NCBI RefSeq assembly: GCF_023101145.1
Contig: NZ_CP073714.1
Span: 3,038,001 to 3,102,000 of the forward strand
Length of the DNA: 64,000 nt
Direction of reading: 5' to 3'
Origin: Paenibacillus pabuli
Lineage (GTDB): Bacteria; Bacillota; Bacilli; Paenibacillales; Paenibacillaceae
In this document: in pieces, positions 42,605 through 51,352 of the stretch
Position numbering within the stretch: the stretch's first letter is position 1
How the letters are laid out: each line of letters opens with the position of its first letter
Translations under genes and position numbers: made by a program
Notes under the pieces: model-generated
What the model was told of the DNA's origin: nothing
The model's input: only the letters and a program-made list of their open reading frames with translations
The model's database searches: none

Positions 42605-44083
42605 CTACTCCTTCAACACTGCATCAATATAAACATTGGGATGCAGCAGAATGTCGCCTGCGCGGGAGGTCAGTTGAAACATGCCTTCAGCCCCCACACC
42701 CATCGCGATGATGAACACAAACAGAATTCCGGCAGGAATGAGCAGGCCATTCACGGCATAGGGTCTTCTCACTGCGCCTGCCGGCGGTTCACCCCAGAAC
42801 GCCTGGATGAAGATGCGCAGAACCGAATACAACATCAGCAGGCTGGAAAGGACGGCGATGCCTGTCAGCCCGTACAAGCCTGCTTGCAGCCCGCCTTCGA
42901 ACAGCAGCAATTTCCCAGGAAATCCACTAAACGGCGGAATGCCAGCCAAGGCAAGGGCACTGATAAAGAACATCCAGCCAAGCAATGGATAGCGATGGAT
43001 GAGTCCGCCCATGTTTTCGAGTTTGGAGGTTCCAGCAACGGCGATCAGAGCGCCCCCGAGCAGGAATAGCAGTGTTTTGATAAGCATATCATGCAGCATG
43101 TAGAAGAGCAGACCCTCCAGCGCCGAGCGGCTGGCAGCAGCCATACCGAAGGCCACAAATCCCACACCTGCGATCACGTTGTAGATCAGAATTTTATTGA
43201 CGTCACGATAGGAAATGGCCCCAATTACTCCAAGTACCATGGTCGCTCCTGCCATCCAGCCAATAAGTGCATGGAAGAAATCCGGATCATGATAGAAAAT
43301 CAGTGTGAATGTTCGCACAATGGCGTACAGACCAACTTTGGTCAGCAAACCGGCGAATAGAGCGGTGACCACTGCCGGAGGGGCCGCGTAAGAACCAGAT
43401 AACCAGAAGAACAGGAATAGTCCGGCCTTGATGCTGAAAACGATCAGGAAGAGGACAGCGATCAGGGTGATGACTCCACTCTGTCCGACTTCAGCGATCC
43501 GATTGGACAAGTCGGCCATGTTTAAAGTGCCGGTGATAGAGTAGAGAAAACCAATGGACGCTACAAATAGAGCAGAAGAGACAATGTTAATCAAGACATA
43601 CTTGATGGTTTCCCGTAATTGTCTTTCCGTACCTCCCAGTACAATCAGTGCATAAGAAGAGATGAGCATCAGTTCAAAGCAAACAAACAGGTTAAACAGG
43701 TCTCCGGTAAGAAACGAACCGTTCACGCCCGCAATAAGGAAATGAAAGAACGGATAAAAATGATGTTCTTCCCGTTCCTTATTGACACTGCGGAATGCAT
43801 AGAGCAGACACGCCAGTGCAATGATCGAAGCGGCCACGACAAGCAATGCCGATACCATATCTGCAACAAGGACAATACCGTAAGGAGGTTCCCAACCTCC
43901 CATATTAAGCGTCTGTATCCCGGAATGTGTCACTTGGGTAATTAGCACGGTTGAAGCGGCTGCCGTCAGTAAAAGGCCAATAACACTCACAACCCGCTGA
44001 ATATGGACCCGTCGGAAGAACAAGAGAGCAAGAACTCCGGTAACCAGTGGCAGCAGAATGGGGAAAACAACGAGATTATTCAT
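42605..44083 (-). CDS. mrpD: Mrp/Mnh cation:proton antiporter subunit D
   Basis: A 492-residue, about fourteen-helix subunit homologous to the NuoM/NuoN proton-translocating subunits of complex I. A membrane Glu lies in CFELMLISSYALIVLGG, a Lys in SIKAGLFLFFWLSGSYAAPP, and HDMLIKTLLFLLGG carries a further Lys. These form the expected proton path. It overlaps mrpC by eight bases and uses AAGGGGG as its Shine-Dalgarno. Confidence 0.95.
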   Translation of the reverse strand: MNNLVVFPILLPLVTGVLALLFFRRVHIQRVVSVIGLLLTAAASTVLITQVTHSGIQTLNMGGWEPPYGIVLVADMVSALLVVAASIIALACLLYAFRSVNKEREEHHFYPFFHFLIAGVNGSFLTGDLFNLFVCFELMLISSYALIVLGGTERQLRETIKYVLINIVSSALFVASIGFLYSITGTLNMADLSNRIAEVGQSGVITLIAVLFLIVFSIKAGLFLFFWLSGSYAAPPAVVTALFAGLLTKVGLYAIVRTFTLIFYHDPDFFHALIGWMAGATMVLGVIGAISYRDVNKILIYNVIAGVGFVAFGMAAASRSALEGLLFYMLHDMLIKTLLFLLGGALIAVAGTSKLENMGGLIHRYPLLGWMFFISALALAGIPPFSGFPGKLLLFEGGLQAGLYGLTGIAVLSSLLMLYSVLRIFIQAFWGEPPAGAVRRPYAVNGLLIPAGILFVFIIAMGVGAEGMFQLTSRAGDILLHPNVYIDAVLKE

Positions 44084-44414
44084 ACGGGCGCCCCCTTACT
44101 TCTTCCATATCGTCTGTTTTCAGCTTCAGATAGGAACGATAAGAGAGTACAAAGAAAAAGGCGGTAAGTCCGAAATTAATGACAATGGATGTCAATATCA
44201 GCGCCTGGGGAAGTGGGTCGACATAGCGTTCAGCCAGCTCCCCAAGCAGCGGTGGTGCTCCAGTTTTGAGACGTGACATCGTAATCAGCAGCAGATGAAC
44301 CCCATGAGTGAGTATGGACATGCCGAGCACGATCCGGAGCAGGCTCCGCGATAAGATTAAAAAGACGGCGACTGCAAACAAAATGCCAACGGCCACACAC
44401 ATCAATATTTCCAT
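44076..44414 (-). CDS. mrpC: Mrp/Mnh cation:proton antiporter subunit C
   Basis: A 112-residue, three-helix subunit homologous to NuoK. SRSLLRIVLGMSILTHGVHLLLI and DPLPQALILTSIVINFGLTA are the MrpC motifs. Its ATG lies one base after the stop of the fused mrpAB gene, with GGGGAGG inside that gene's end. Confidence 0.95.
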   Translation of the reverse strand: MEILMCVAVGILFAVAVFLILSRSLLRIVLGMSILTHGVHLLLITMSRLKTGAPPLLGELAERYVDPLPQALILTSIVINFGLTAFFFVLSYRSYLKLKTDDMEEVRGRPYE

Positions 44415-44415
44415 A

Positions 44416-47373
44416 TCAGCGATCCTCCCCGATCTGTAGAATGATATTCATGGTGACTCCCAGAACGGCGAGATATACGCCGAGGTCAAACAGCATCGCA
44501 GTTGCAAGTTCCGTCTCTCCAAGTATTGGAAGATCGAAGTAACCAAAGGTCTGACTGAGGAAGGGTACGCCGAACAAAAACGAACCTGCTCCAGTCAATA
44601 AGGCGATGCCCAGCCCGATGGCTGTCAAGGTGCGAAAATCAATAGGTAACGCTTTGCGTACGGTATCTGTACTGAACGCCAGCGCAATTAAAACCAGACC
44701 TGCGGCGGTTACCAGGCCTCCAATAAACCCGCCACCCGGGTTATGATGTCCTGCGAAGAACAGATGCAGCGCGAATGTCAGAATGATAAAGACAACAACT
44801 TTGGTCGTCGTTTGCAACAATACATCGTTGCTTTGAAGTGGTACGGTATCCCACGTTGACGAGCTGCGTTCACGGTTGCCATACTTTTTCGTATTGTCCG
44901 ATTTGTCATCCGTATCTTCTTCGGTTTCTTCAGTCTGTTCTTTCTTGCGAAATTTCAGTCTAGCGCCAAGGTCCCTCGCTTCGAGATTCAAGTTAATCAT
45001 GGAATAGATGGACAGTGAAGCCACCCCAAGCACCATAATCTCGAGTAAGGTATCGAATCCTCGGAAGTCTACCAGTAGCACGTTGACGACATTTTTACCG
45101 CCAGCCAAGTTGTAGCTCTCCTGAATGAAAAAGTCGGAAATGCTCTCCAGTGACGCGGTTCCGCTCGCTGCCAAGGCAACAAAGGTCATTACGATCCCAA
45201 CTGCAACCGCAACAATCATATTCACACGAAGATAACGTCGGCTTGATTTGCCCCGTTGCAGTTCAGGCAGATGGTAGAAGCAGAGCAGGAACAACGCAAC
45301 GGATACCGTTTCGACAATCATCTGAGTCAATGCCAGATCCGGCGCTCGGAACAGCACGAACAGTAAAGTAACGAGGTAGCCTACTGCGCCTGTCATAATG
45401 ACGGCGGATAGCCTGTTTTTGGCAAAAGGGATCGATACCGCTGCCGCAATCAGTGCGACGAGCAGTACTGCTTCATAGAAAGAGAAGGGGGCATTACCCT
45501 TGAAATTCCAGGTGATATTTTCCCCTGAGCGGAAAAAAGCATACACCAGCAATGCTACGGTGAACGAGAAAATGTACACCAGATAATTACGAACCGAGCC
45601 ATTCATATAGGCTTCCGTCCATTTGCGTGCATAATGCTGAAGATTATCGAGTACGACATGATACATATTGTTTATCGTTAAAGCTTGAGGGTAGTGCTCA
45701 TAAATCGTTCTCCAGCGAGGCAGCAGTTTGTACAATGTAATACCAAGGGCGATAACACCGATAGTCATGATTAATTCCGGTGTAATGCCATGCCAGAGGG
45801 AGAAGTGAACATCAAAGTGTTCATTTCCGTTCAGCAGTGATGGAAGTACAGCAGCCATCGCCGGTTCAATTAATGATCCAGCCAGCAGATTCGGGAACAA
45901 GCCGAATAGGATCACGAGTATTCCGAGAATAACTGGAGAAATCAGCATACCGACTGGAGCTTCGAGCAGCTTCTCGACAGGAAGCTCGCTGCGCGTGCGG
46001 CCAAGGAATGTTTTGAACACAATAATAAGCGCATAGATCAGAGTGAATACACTTGCGAGCCAGGCGAACACAGGTAAGAGCACACTCCATGACCCGAGTC
46101 CAAAGATGCGAAGGTGTGTTACTTCCACCATAGCCTGGAAGAACAGCTCCTTGCTGAGAAATCCATTAAAAGGCGGAATTCCGGCCATGGCGAGTGCTCC
46201 GACGAGCGCTACCGTAAAGGTCACTGGCATAAATGAAGCAAGTCCGCCGAGTTTCCTTATATCACGCGTGCCTGTCTCATGATCCACAATGCCAACAACC
46301 ATGAACAGTGCCGCTTTGAAGGTAGCGTGATTGAACAGATGAAGCAGTGCTGCCGTAATGGCAACTGTGTACATCGCGGAGGATTCGCCATATCCGAAAT
46401 AGATGGCCGCAGAGCCAACGCCGAGCAGGGACATGATTAGACCAAGCTGTGAAATGGTTGAATAGGCCAGAATAGCCTTAAGGTCAGTTTTTTTCACGGC
46501 AAGGAATGATCCATAACACAGGGTGAGCAGTCCAACCCCGGTGACAAGCCAGAACCATAATCCCTGTCCACCAAAGATTGGTGTAAATCGTGCTACGACA
46601 TAGAGTCCCGCCTTGACCATGGTAGCCGAATGCAGATAGGCGCTGACGGGTGTTGGAGCTTCCATGGCGTCAGGCAGCCAGATGTGGAAAGGGAACTGCG
46701 CCGATTTCGTGAAGGCCCCGATTAGAATGAGCACCAGAGCAGGCAAAAACAGTTCACTACTCTGAATCTGTCCCCATTCCGTAATGGTTGCCCGGATGCT
46801 GAATGTACCCGTCATAAGATACATCAGCATGAATCCGGCAAGCATGGCGAAACCGCCAAATACGGTAATGAGGAACGACTTCTGTGCGCCTGAGGTGGAC
46901 GCTTTGCGTTTGTAGTGAAAAGCGATCAGGAGAAAGGACGTAATACTGGTCAACTCCCAGAATCCGTACAACACAATCATATTGTCTGATAGCACCACGC
47001 CAAGCATGGCTCCCATAAACATCAGCAGATACAAGTAAAAGCGGTTCAAGGCTTCTTTGGCATCCATGTAGAAAATGGAGTAAAGGACGACAAGAGACCC
47101 TACTCCCGTGATTAACAAAGTCAGCAGCAGACTTAGACCATCCAGATATAGATTGAATCCAATGTCCAGTGAAGGAATCCAGGGGAGATACCCAGATACC
47201 GTGTTTCGCTGAGACACAGCGGGTACGAGGCTCGCAAAATAAACAAATAATGAGGCAGGGACAAATAAAACCAGCCATCCCATATGGGTTTTTCGGAAGA
47301 AACGATGCAGCATGGCAAGTACAATACCAGCGGCAAAAGGCAGAATTACAGCAACATGAAGCAGGCTCAACAT
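44416..47373 (-). CDS. mrpA: Mrp/Mnh antiporter, fused subunits A and B
   Basis: A 985-residue first gene of the operon for Na+(Li+/K+)/H+ antiport and pH homeostasis. Residues about 1-500 are the NuoL-like core (GFWELTSITSFLLIAFHYKRK; SAQFPFHIWLPDAMEAPTPV; LLHLFNHATFKAALFMVVG). About 500-800 is the C-terminal MrpA part related to NuoJ (LTQMIVETVSVALFLLCF, FRGFDTLLEIMVLGVA). A charged linker (about 800-845, with EQTEETEEDTDD and KSDNTKK) leads to a full MrpB domain (residues 846-985; bases 44419-44838: NDVLLQTTTK, FFAGHHNPGGGFIGGLVTAAG). In Bacillus mrpA and mrpB are separate genes of about 800 and 140 residues; here no stop or start interrupts them. It is divergent from the diguanylate cyclase at 47669. 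Confidence 0.95.
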   Translation of the reverse strand: MLSLLHVAVILPFAAGIVLAMLHRFFRKTHMGWLVLFVPASLFVYFASLVPAVSQRNTVSGYLPWIPSLDIGFNLYLDGLSLLLTLLITGVGSLVVLYSIFYMDAKEALNRFYLYLLMFMGAMLGVVLSDNMIVLYGFWELTSITSFLLIAFHYKRKASTSGAQKSFLITVFGGFAMLAGFMLMYLMTGTFSIRATITEWGQIQSSELFLPALVLILIGAFTKSAQFPFHIWLPDAMEAPTPVSAYLHSATMVKAGLYVVARFTPIFGGQGLWFWLVTGVGLLTLCYGSFLAVKKTDLKAILAYSTISQLGLIMSLLGVGSAAIYFGYGESSAMYTVAITAALLHLFNHATFKAALFMVVGIVDHETGTRDIRKLGGLASFMPVTFTVALVGALAMAGIPPFNGFLSKELFFQAMVEVTHLRIFGLGSWSVLLPVFAWLASVFTLIYALIIVFKTFLGRTRSELPVEKLLEAPVGMLISPVILGILVILFGLFPNLLAGSLIEPAMAAVLPSLLNGNEHFDVHFSLWHGITPELIMTIGVIALGITLYKLLPRWRTIYEHYPQALTINNMYHVVLDNLQHYARKWTEAYMNGSVRNYLVYIFSFTVALLVYAFFRSGENITWNFKGNAPFSFYEAVLLVALIAAAVSIPFAKNRLSAVIMTGAVGYLVTLLFVLFRAPDLALTQMIVETVSVALFLLCFYHLPELQRGKSSRRYLRVNMIVAVAVGIVMTFVALAASGTASLESISDFFIQESYNLAGGKNVVNVLLVDFRGFDTLLEIMVLGVASLSIYSMINLNLEARDLGARLKFRKKEQTEETEEDTDDKSDNTKKYGNRERSSSTWDTVPLQSNDVLLQTTTKVVVFIILTFALHLFFAGHHNPGGGFIGGLVTAAGLVLIALAFSTDTVRKALPIDFRTLTAIGLGIALLTGAGSFLFGVPFLSQTFGYFDLPILGETELATAMLFDLGVYLAVLGVTMNIILQIGEDR

Positions 47374-47668
47374 TACACCTCCAATGACTGAATTTCTAAT
47401 GCTCTTTGTTGTAATGAGCAGGCGCGATCAGTGATGTGACATGCTTGCTCTTTATATTCATAACCCAAGTATGTATATACAGAATCGTGACTATTCTTTG
47501 AATGGAAGAAACAAGGTGCAAAGAGCGTTCCCATATTGCATGGATATGTATAATGAAAAAAGACATTATTTCCGATAAAGATGAAAACGAATAGGTGACA
47601 TTACGTGGTTTTTACAGCATGACAATGTTGAAAAAGCAAGATGTTTTCACCATTTATTGGAGGCAATT

Positions 47669-49315
47669 ATGTCATTCAAGCTTAAAACTGTTCTCACCAT
47701 GACCTTCGCTGTGTTATCCCTGCTGGTTACACTCACGATTGGTTATATTCTCAGTCAAAAATCATCCATTGCTGTCGAGACGGAGATTGGTCATTCCCTT
47801 ATCAGCACGGCCTCTCAGACTTCAGACAAGATGGATCGATTCATGTGGTCGCGCTCAGGCGAATTGGATCTGCTGGGCCGAATGATTGCCCTGAGAGACC
47901 GTTTTCAGCCTGCCGAAATGCAGCAGCTGCTTGATCAGCTTCAAGATAGCTTTCCCACATTCTCATGGGTTGGATTCATGAATTCGAAAGGAAAAGTGCT
48001 GGCTTCAACAGACGGCATATTGCGCGGTGAAAAATTATCGGAACGCCCTGTGTATCAAGAGGGAATCAAGGGTAAATTTATTGGAGATGTACATGATGCA
48101 GTCCTGCTGGCGAAGCTGCTTCCCAATCCAACTGGCGAACCGTTGCAATTTGTCGATATCAGCTTTCCGGTAAAATACAAGAATGGAGAGATTGCTGGTG
48201 TACTTGCCGCACATTTGAGCTGGGCCTGGGCGAAGGAAATGGAGGACAGTGTCCTGAAACCGCTGAAATATGAAGAAAAGGACATCCAGATGTTTATTGT
48301 CAGCCAAAAGGAAAATACGGTGCTGCTTGGTCCTAAAGACTGGATTGGTCGACCTTTGAAGTTATCCGGCATTGAAAGGGCAAGACTGAACAAAAGCAGC
48401 TGGTCCATAGAAGAATGGCCGGATGGAAAAGAGTATGTAACCGGATTTGCGACTAGCCAGGGCCATCTGGACTATCCCGGTCTTGGGTGGACGGTGGTTA
48501 TCCGTCAGCTCAAATCAACCGCTTTTTCTTCCGTGACTGACATGCTCTGGTTCAATGTATGGGCAGGACTCTTGGTTACGCTGCTGTTTGCAGTGATTGG
48601 CTGGCTGATTTCCCGCCAGATTTCGGCTCCAATTGTACGGCTGACTCAAGTGGCTAATCGACTTGGTGCTGGAGAACAAGTTCAGATTCCCGAAAACCGA
48701 GGCTTTCGGGAAATTGAAGTGCTGTCGCGTTCCCTTGAGGATATGCTAACCTCGCTAACGAATAAGGATTCGGAGCTGGTGGTTATGCAGAATCTTGCGC
48801 ATTATGATCAATTGACAGGGCTCCCCAATCGAACTGCTCTGGAATTATATTTGGAGAAATCACTGGAATCGGAAAGTATGGATCATACCTTAACTTTTCT
48901 GTACCTTGATTTGGACGGCTTCAAAAGTGTGAATGATACACTAGGTCACCAGACGGGAGACATCCTGCTGCAAAAAGTGGCACAACGTTTAACCAGTCTC
49001 AAGCAGAATAAGGGAATCACGGTAAGGCTTGGCGGAGATGAGTTCCTCATTGTACTCCGCTCTACGGGAAGCAATCCAAGAGAAGAAGCTTGCACCTATG
49101 CAGAGGATATCATTCGGAGTCTAAATAAGCCGTTTATTATTGAATACGAACGAATTCATATTGGTTGCAGCATTGGAGGCGCTGAGTATCCTGCCAATAG
49201 TGACAATCCGAGTGAAATAATTCGCATGGCAGATGAGGCGCTGTATGAATCGAAACGTGCAGGCAAAAATAGAATGACATTCTATCCTGAATTGAAGAAC
49301 GCAGTTGGTGAATAA
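47669..49315 (+). CDS. Membrane diguanylate cyclase with Cache-like sensor, HAMP and GGDEF domains
   Basis: Synthesises c-di-GMP. Order: membrane helix at residues 8-28, an extracytoplasmic Cache-type sensor (about 30-285, FPTFSWVGFMNSKGKVLASTDG), a second helix at about 290-313, a HAMP segment (RQISAPIVRLTQVANRLGAGE) and a GGDEF domain (from about 365). The active motif is RLGGDEF near residue 453, with DLDGFKSVNDTLGHQTGD upstream. The residues before it (QNKGITVRL) do not give the RxxD inhibitory site. TTGGAGGC precedes ATG 47669. It is separated by 295 bases from the divergent mrp operon. Confidence 0.92.
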   Translation: MSFKLKTVLTMTFAVLSLLVTLTIGYILSQKSSIAVETEIGHSLISTASQTSDKMDRFMWSRSGELDLLGRMIALRDRFQPAEMQQLLDQLQDSFPTFSWVGFMNSKGKVLASTDGILRGEKLSERPVYQEGIKGKFIGDVHDAVLLAKLLPNPTGEPLQFVDISFPVKYKNGEIAGVLAAHLSWAWAKEMEDSVLKPLKYEEKDIQMFIVSQKENTVLLGPKDWIGRPLKLSGIERARLNKSSWSIEEWPDGKEYVTGFATSQGHLDYPGLGWTVVIRQLKSTAFSSVTDMLWFNVWAGLLVTLLFAVIGWLISRQISAPIVRLTQVANRLGAGEQVQIPENRGFREIEVLSRSLEDMLTSLTNKDSELVVMQNLAHYDQLTGLPNRTALELYLEKSLESESMDHTLTFLYLDLDGFKSVNDTLGHQTGDILLQKVAQRLTSLKQNKGITVRLGGDEFLIVLRSTGSNPREEACTYAEDIIRSLNKPFIIEYERIHIGCSIGGAEYPANSDNPSEIIRMADEALYESKRAGKNRMTFYPELKNAVGE

Positions 49316-49372
49316 TATAGTATAAATTAAATTATGAGGTAACTGTACAGCATATATGCTAGGAGCGATGAG

Positions 49373-49894
49373 ATGTCAGGAAAATATACCAATGTACCCT
49401 ATGGCTATGAACCGCCCCCTGCGGCACGGAAAGGCACGCTGATTTTCTATGATTCCTTTGAGCATGTAACGGATGAGCAGCTTGAACATGCTGCTGCTAT
49501 TGCGGACACACGTTCCTTTGTTCAACTTGTGCTGTATCCGCTGCATGAGAATACGGTGAAGCGAATGAGCAAGGATGGTGTGCAGCCTTTTTACAAAAGA
49601 GAAGACCGCCTACATGACTGGAGAAGGGAACATGCATCTTCCCGCGTACGGGTGGAAGGCTGGGAAGGAAAGCGAAAGAAGTATACGCCGATCGAAGCAG
49701 CCCTGCGCCATATGGCAGAAGAATATCCTGCTCCTCATTTCCTGTATCTCACAGTGGAAATGGCGAATCAGTTCGCAGCATTTGACTCATTCAAAGATTG
49801 GATTAAGGAAGTACGTCTGATTATTGATGGAGAGCCCGTTAAGCTCCATCCGAAGCTGGAGCAAAATACAAAACGCTGGGAATGGGCAGAGTAA
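49373..49894 (+). CDS. Conserved-looking hypothetical protein
   Basis: A 173-residue soluble protein with no signal peptide or membrane segment. Charged and aromatic residues are frequent; WEGKRKKYTPIEAALRHMAEEY and PHFLYLTVEMANQFAAFDSFKDW look like structured motifs. I do not recognise the family. It starts 57 bases after the diguanylate cyclase in the same direction and is followed by a strong bidirectional terminator, so it could be co-transcribed with it. Good codon structure throughout makes it a likely real gene. Confidence 0.75.
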   Translation: MSGKYTNVPYGYEPPPAARKGTLIFYDSFEHVTDEQLEHAAAIADTRSFVQLVLYPLHENTVKRMSKDGVQPFYKREDRLHDWRREHASSRVRVEGWEGKRKKYTPIEAALRHMAEEYPAPHFLYLTVEMANQFAAFDSFKDWIKEVRLIIDGEPVKLHPKLEQNTKRWEWAE

Positions 49895-49924
49895 ACCGAT
49901 CAATGCGGAATGACGATTAGCAGT

Positions 49925-49977
49925 AAAAAAAGTAGTGCTGTACAACCGGTTCCCCGGTGAGCAGCACTACTTTTTTG
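49925..49977. terminator. Bidirectional intrinsic terminator
   Basis: AGTAGTGCTG (49931-49940) pairs with CAGCACTACT (49962-49971), with inner ACCGG/CCGGT. A-run on the left and T-run on the right serve the two convergent genes. Confidence 0.93.
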
Positions 49978-49992
49978 CGTTATTTTGGAAAA

Positions 49993-51201
49993 CTATATCA
50001 GATCAAGGGATGTTACCGTTTTATTTTTACCTGTTCGTTTGGCTGCATACAGATATGCATCCACTTCCTCAAACAGTTTGTCCTTGGTCAGATGGCTGCT
50101 GTAGCTTTTGAGGCCGACACTCACCGTGATATAAGCCCCTTCGAGCTCCAGATGAACAAGTCGGGCGATCTTCTTACGGATCTGCTCCACCAAGGCATAT
50201 GCCTGCTCGATAGGTTGCTCAAACATTAACAGTGCAAATTCTTCTCCGCCATAACGCGCGGCGATATCGCTTGATGTGATGTTCTCCTGAATGACCAAAG
50301 AAACTCTCTCCAAAATGGCGTCTCCCACCCGATGCCCATATGTATCATTAATAGACTTGAAGTTGTCAATATCAATCAGAGCCAGGTGTAGACTCATGCC
50401 ATTTTTGGCATACTCAAACGCTTTCTCATAGTAGTCCTTAAAGGAGCTTTGATTATACAGATTGGTTAACCCGTCTGTCTTGGACTGCTTGCTCATAATT
50501 GCGTTTCGCACAATCAGATCCTGCTTGGCGAGCATACTGGCTTGAAGATCATCCAGTACCTCGACGCCGCTCGTAACAATCAGTTGTGCAACATATGTAC
50601 CTATAATGAGAAAAGCCGGAATGGAAACCATGTCAAAGGAAGACAAGTATAGCCTATAAGCTGGGTCGCAGAGTACGAGAAGATAGCCAATCATCTGCAT
50701 CAGGCATACCGTCCATACCCTTTTCTTGCTGAAGAACAAAACCGAGGCGAAGATCGGCAGCAGACAAATGGCTAGGATGATGCGAATGTCGTAATTGACA
50801 TAAATGATGGTCCAAGCAATCACCGTGCTGGCCATGGACATGGAATAGAAGGAAAATGAAATAAAACGATTTTCTACCCAACTGGCGATTAGAATAGCTA
50901 AGGTGCTGGCTAATGTAGGCCAAAATAAAACATGAATTATGAAATCTTCCGGAGTGCGGTCATAATCCAGAAACAGAAAACAGCCTATTTGAATGACAAC
51001 ATGCGTTAAAACGACGACCCAGTAAGCGCGAAGCATTTTTTTAATCCATTTGGAATGCTTGAATTCGTACTCAGTTGGGATATGGTTGCTGTGTGAATGG
51101 GGACTCTTCAATATATCACCGCTGACTGCATCATAATGATACGACAGACGCCGCTCTCGTATAATCTGATTATAAAACACATTGTGCAAAACGCAAATCA
51201 T
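49993..51201 (-). CDS. Membrane diguanylate cyclase (GGEEF)
   Basis: A 402-residue c-di-GMP synthase. After a polar N-terminus of about 50 residues come six hydrophobic segments (about 58-220), which may form a membrane sensor of the MASE/7TM type. The GGDEF domain follows from about residue 240: DGLTNLYNQSSFKDYY, ALIDIDNFKSINDTYGHRVGD and the active site RYGGEEF. The residues five positions upstream (TSSD) keep only the Asp of the RxxD inhibitory site. The ATG at 51201 has no clear Shine-Dalgarno, so the true start may be further in. It is divergent from the giant DUF11 gene. Confidence 0.88.
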   Translation of the reverse strand: MICVLHNVFYNQIIRERRLSYHYDAVSGDILKSPHSHSNHIPTEYEFKHSKWIKKMLRAYWVVVLTHVVIQIGCFLFLDYDRTPEDFIIHVLFWPTLASTLAILIASWVENRFISFSFYSMSMASTVIAWTIIYVNYDIRIILAICLLPIFASVLFFSKKRVWTVCLMQMIGYLLVLCDPAYRLYLSSFDMVSIPAFLIIGTYVAQLIVTSGVEVLDDLQASMLAKQDLIVRNAIMSKQSKTDGLTNLYNQSSFKDYYEKAFEYAKNGMSLHLALIDIDNFKSINDTYGHRVGDAILERVSLVIQENITSSDIAARYGGEEFALLMFEQPIEQAYALVEQIRKKIARLVHLELEGAYITVSVGLKSYSSHLTKDKLFEEVDAYLYAAKRTGKNKTVTSLDLI

Positions 51202-51317
51202 TTAATTTGTTATATGAAAACAAAGCTTACATAAGGGCAAAGTGCATAAAGTTCTTTTATGGGACAAACAAAAATCCGAATAAGGCTCATAGACTGTGTT
51301 GGAAGGCTCCAATCCAT

Positions 51318-51347
51318 ATGACTGCAATTATGATGATGGGGAGGTGA
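51318..51347 (+). CDS. Possible nine-codon leader peptide before the giant DUF11 gene
   Basis: ATG 51318 opens a frame reading MTAIMMMGR and stops at TGA 51345-51347. GGAAGG at 51301-51306 lies 11 bases upstream. The stop overlaps the GGGGAGGTGA ribosome binding site of the main gene and lies five bases before its proposed ATT start. Such a peptide could couple translation, or the frame could be chance. Confidence 0.25.
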   Translation: MTAIMMMGR

Positions 51348-51352
51348 GATCC

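Noticed and set aside
42458..43069. A long (203-codon) plus-strand frame opposite mrpD/mrpE
   Set aside because: It is antisense to well-conserved mrp genes, is rich in Gln/His/Lys as expected of a shadow frame, and has no family resemblance.
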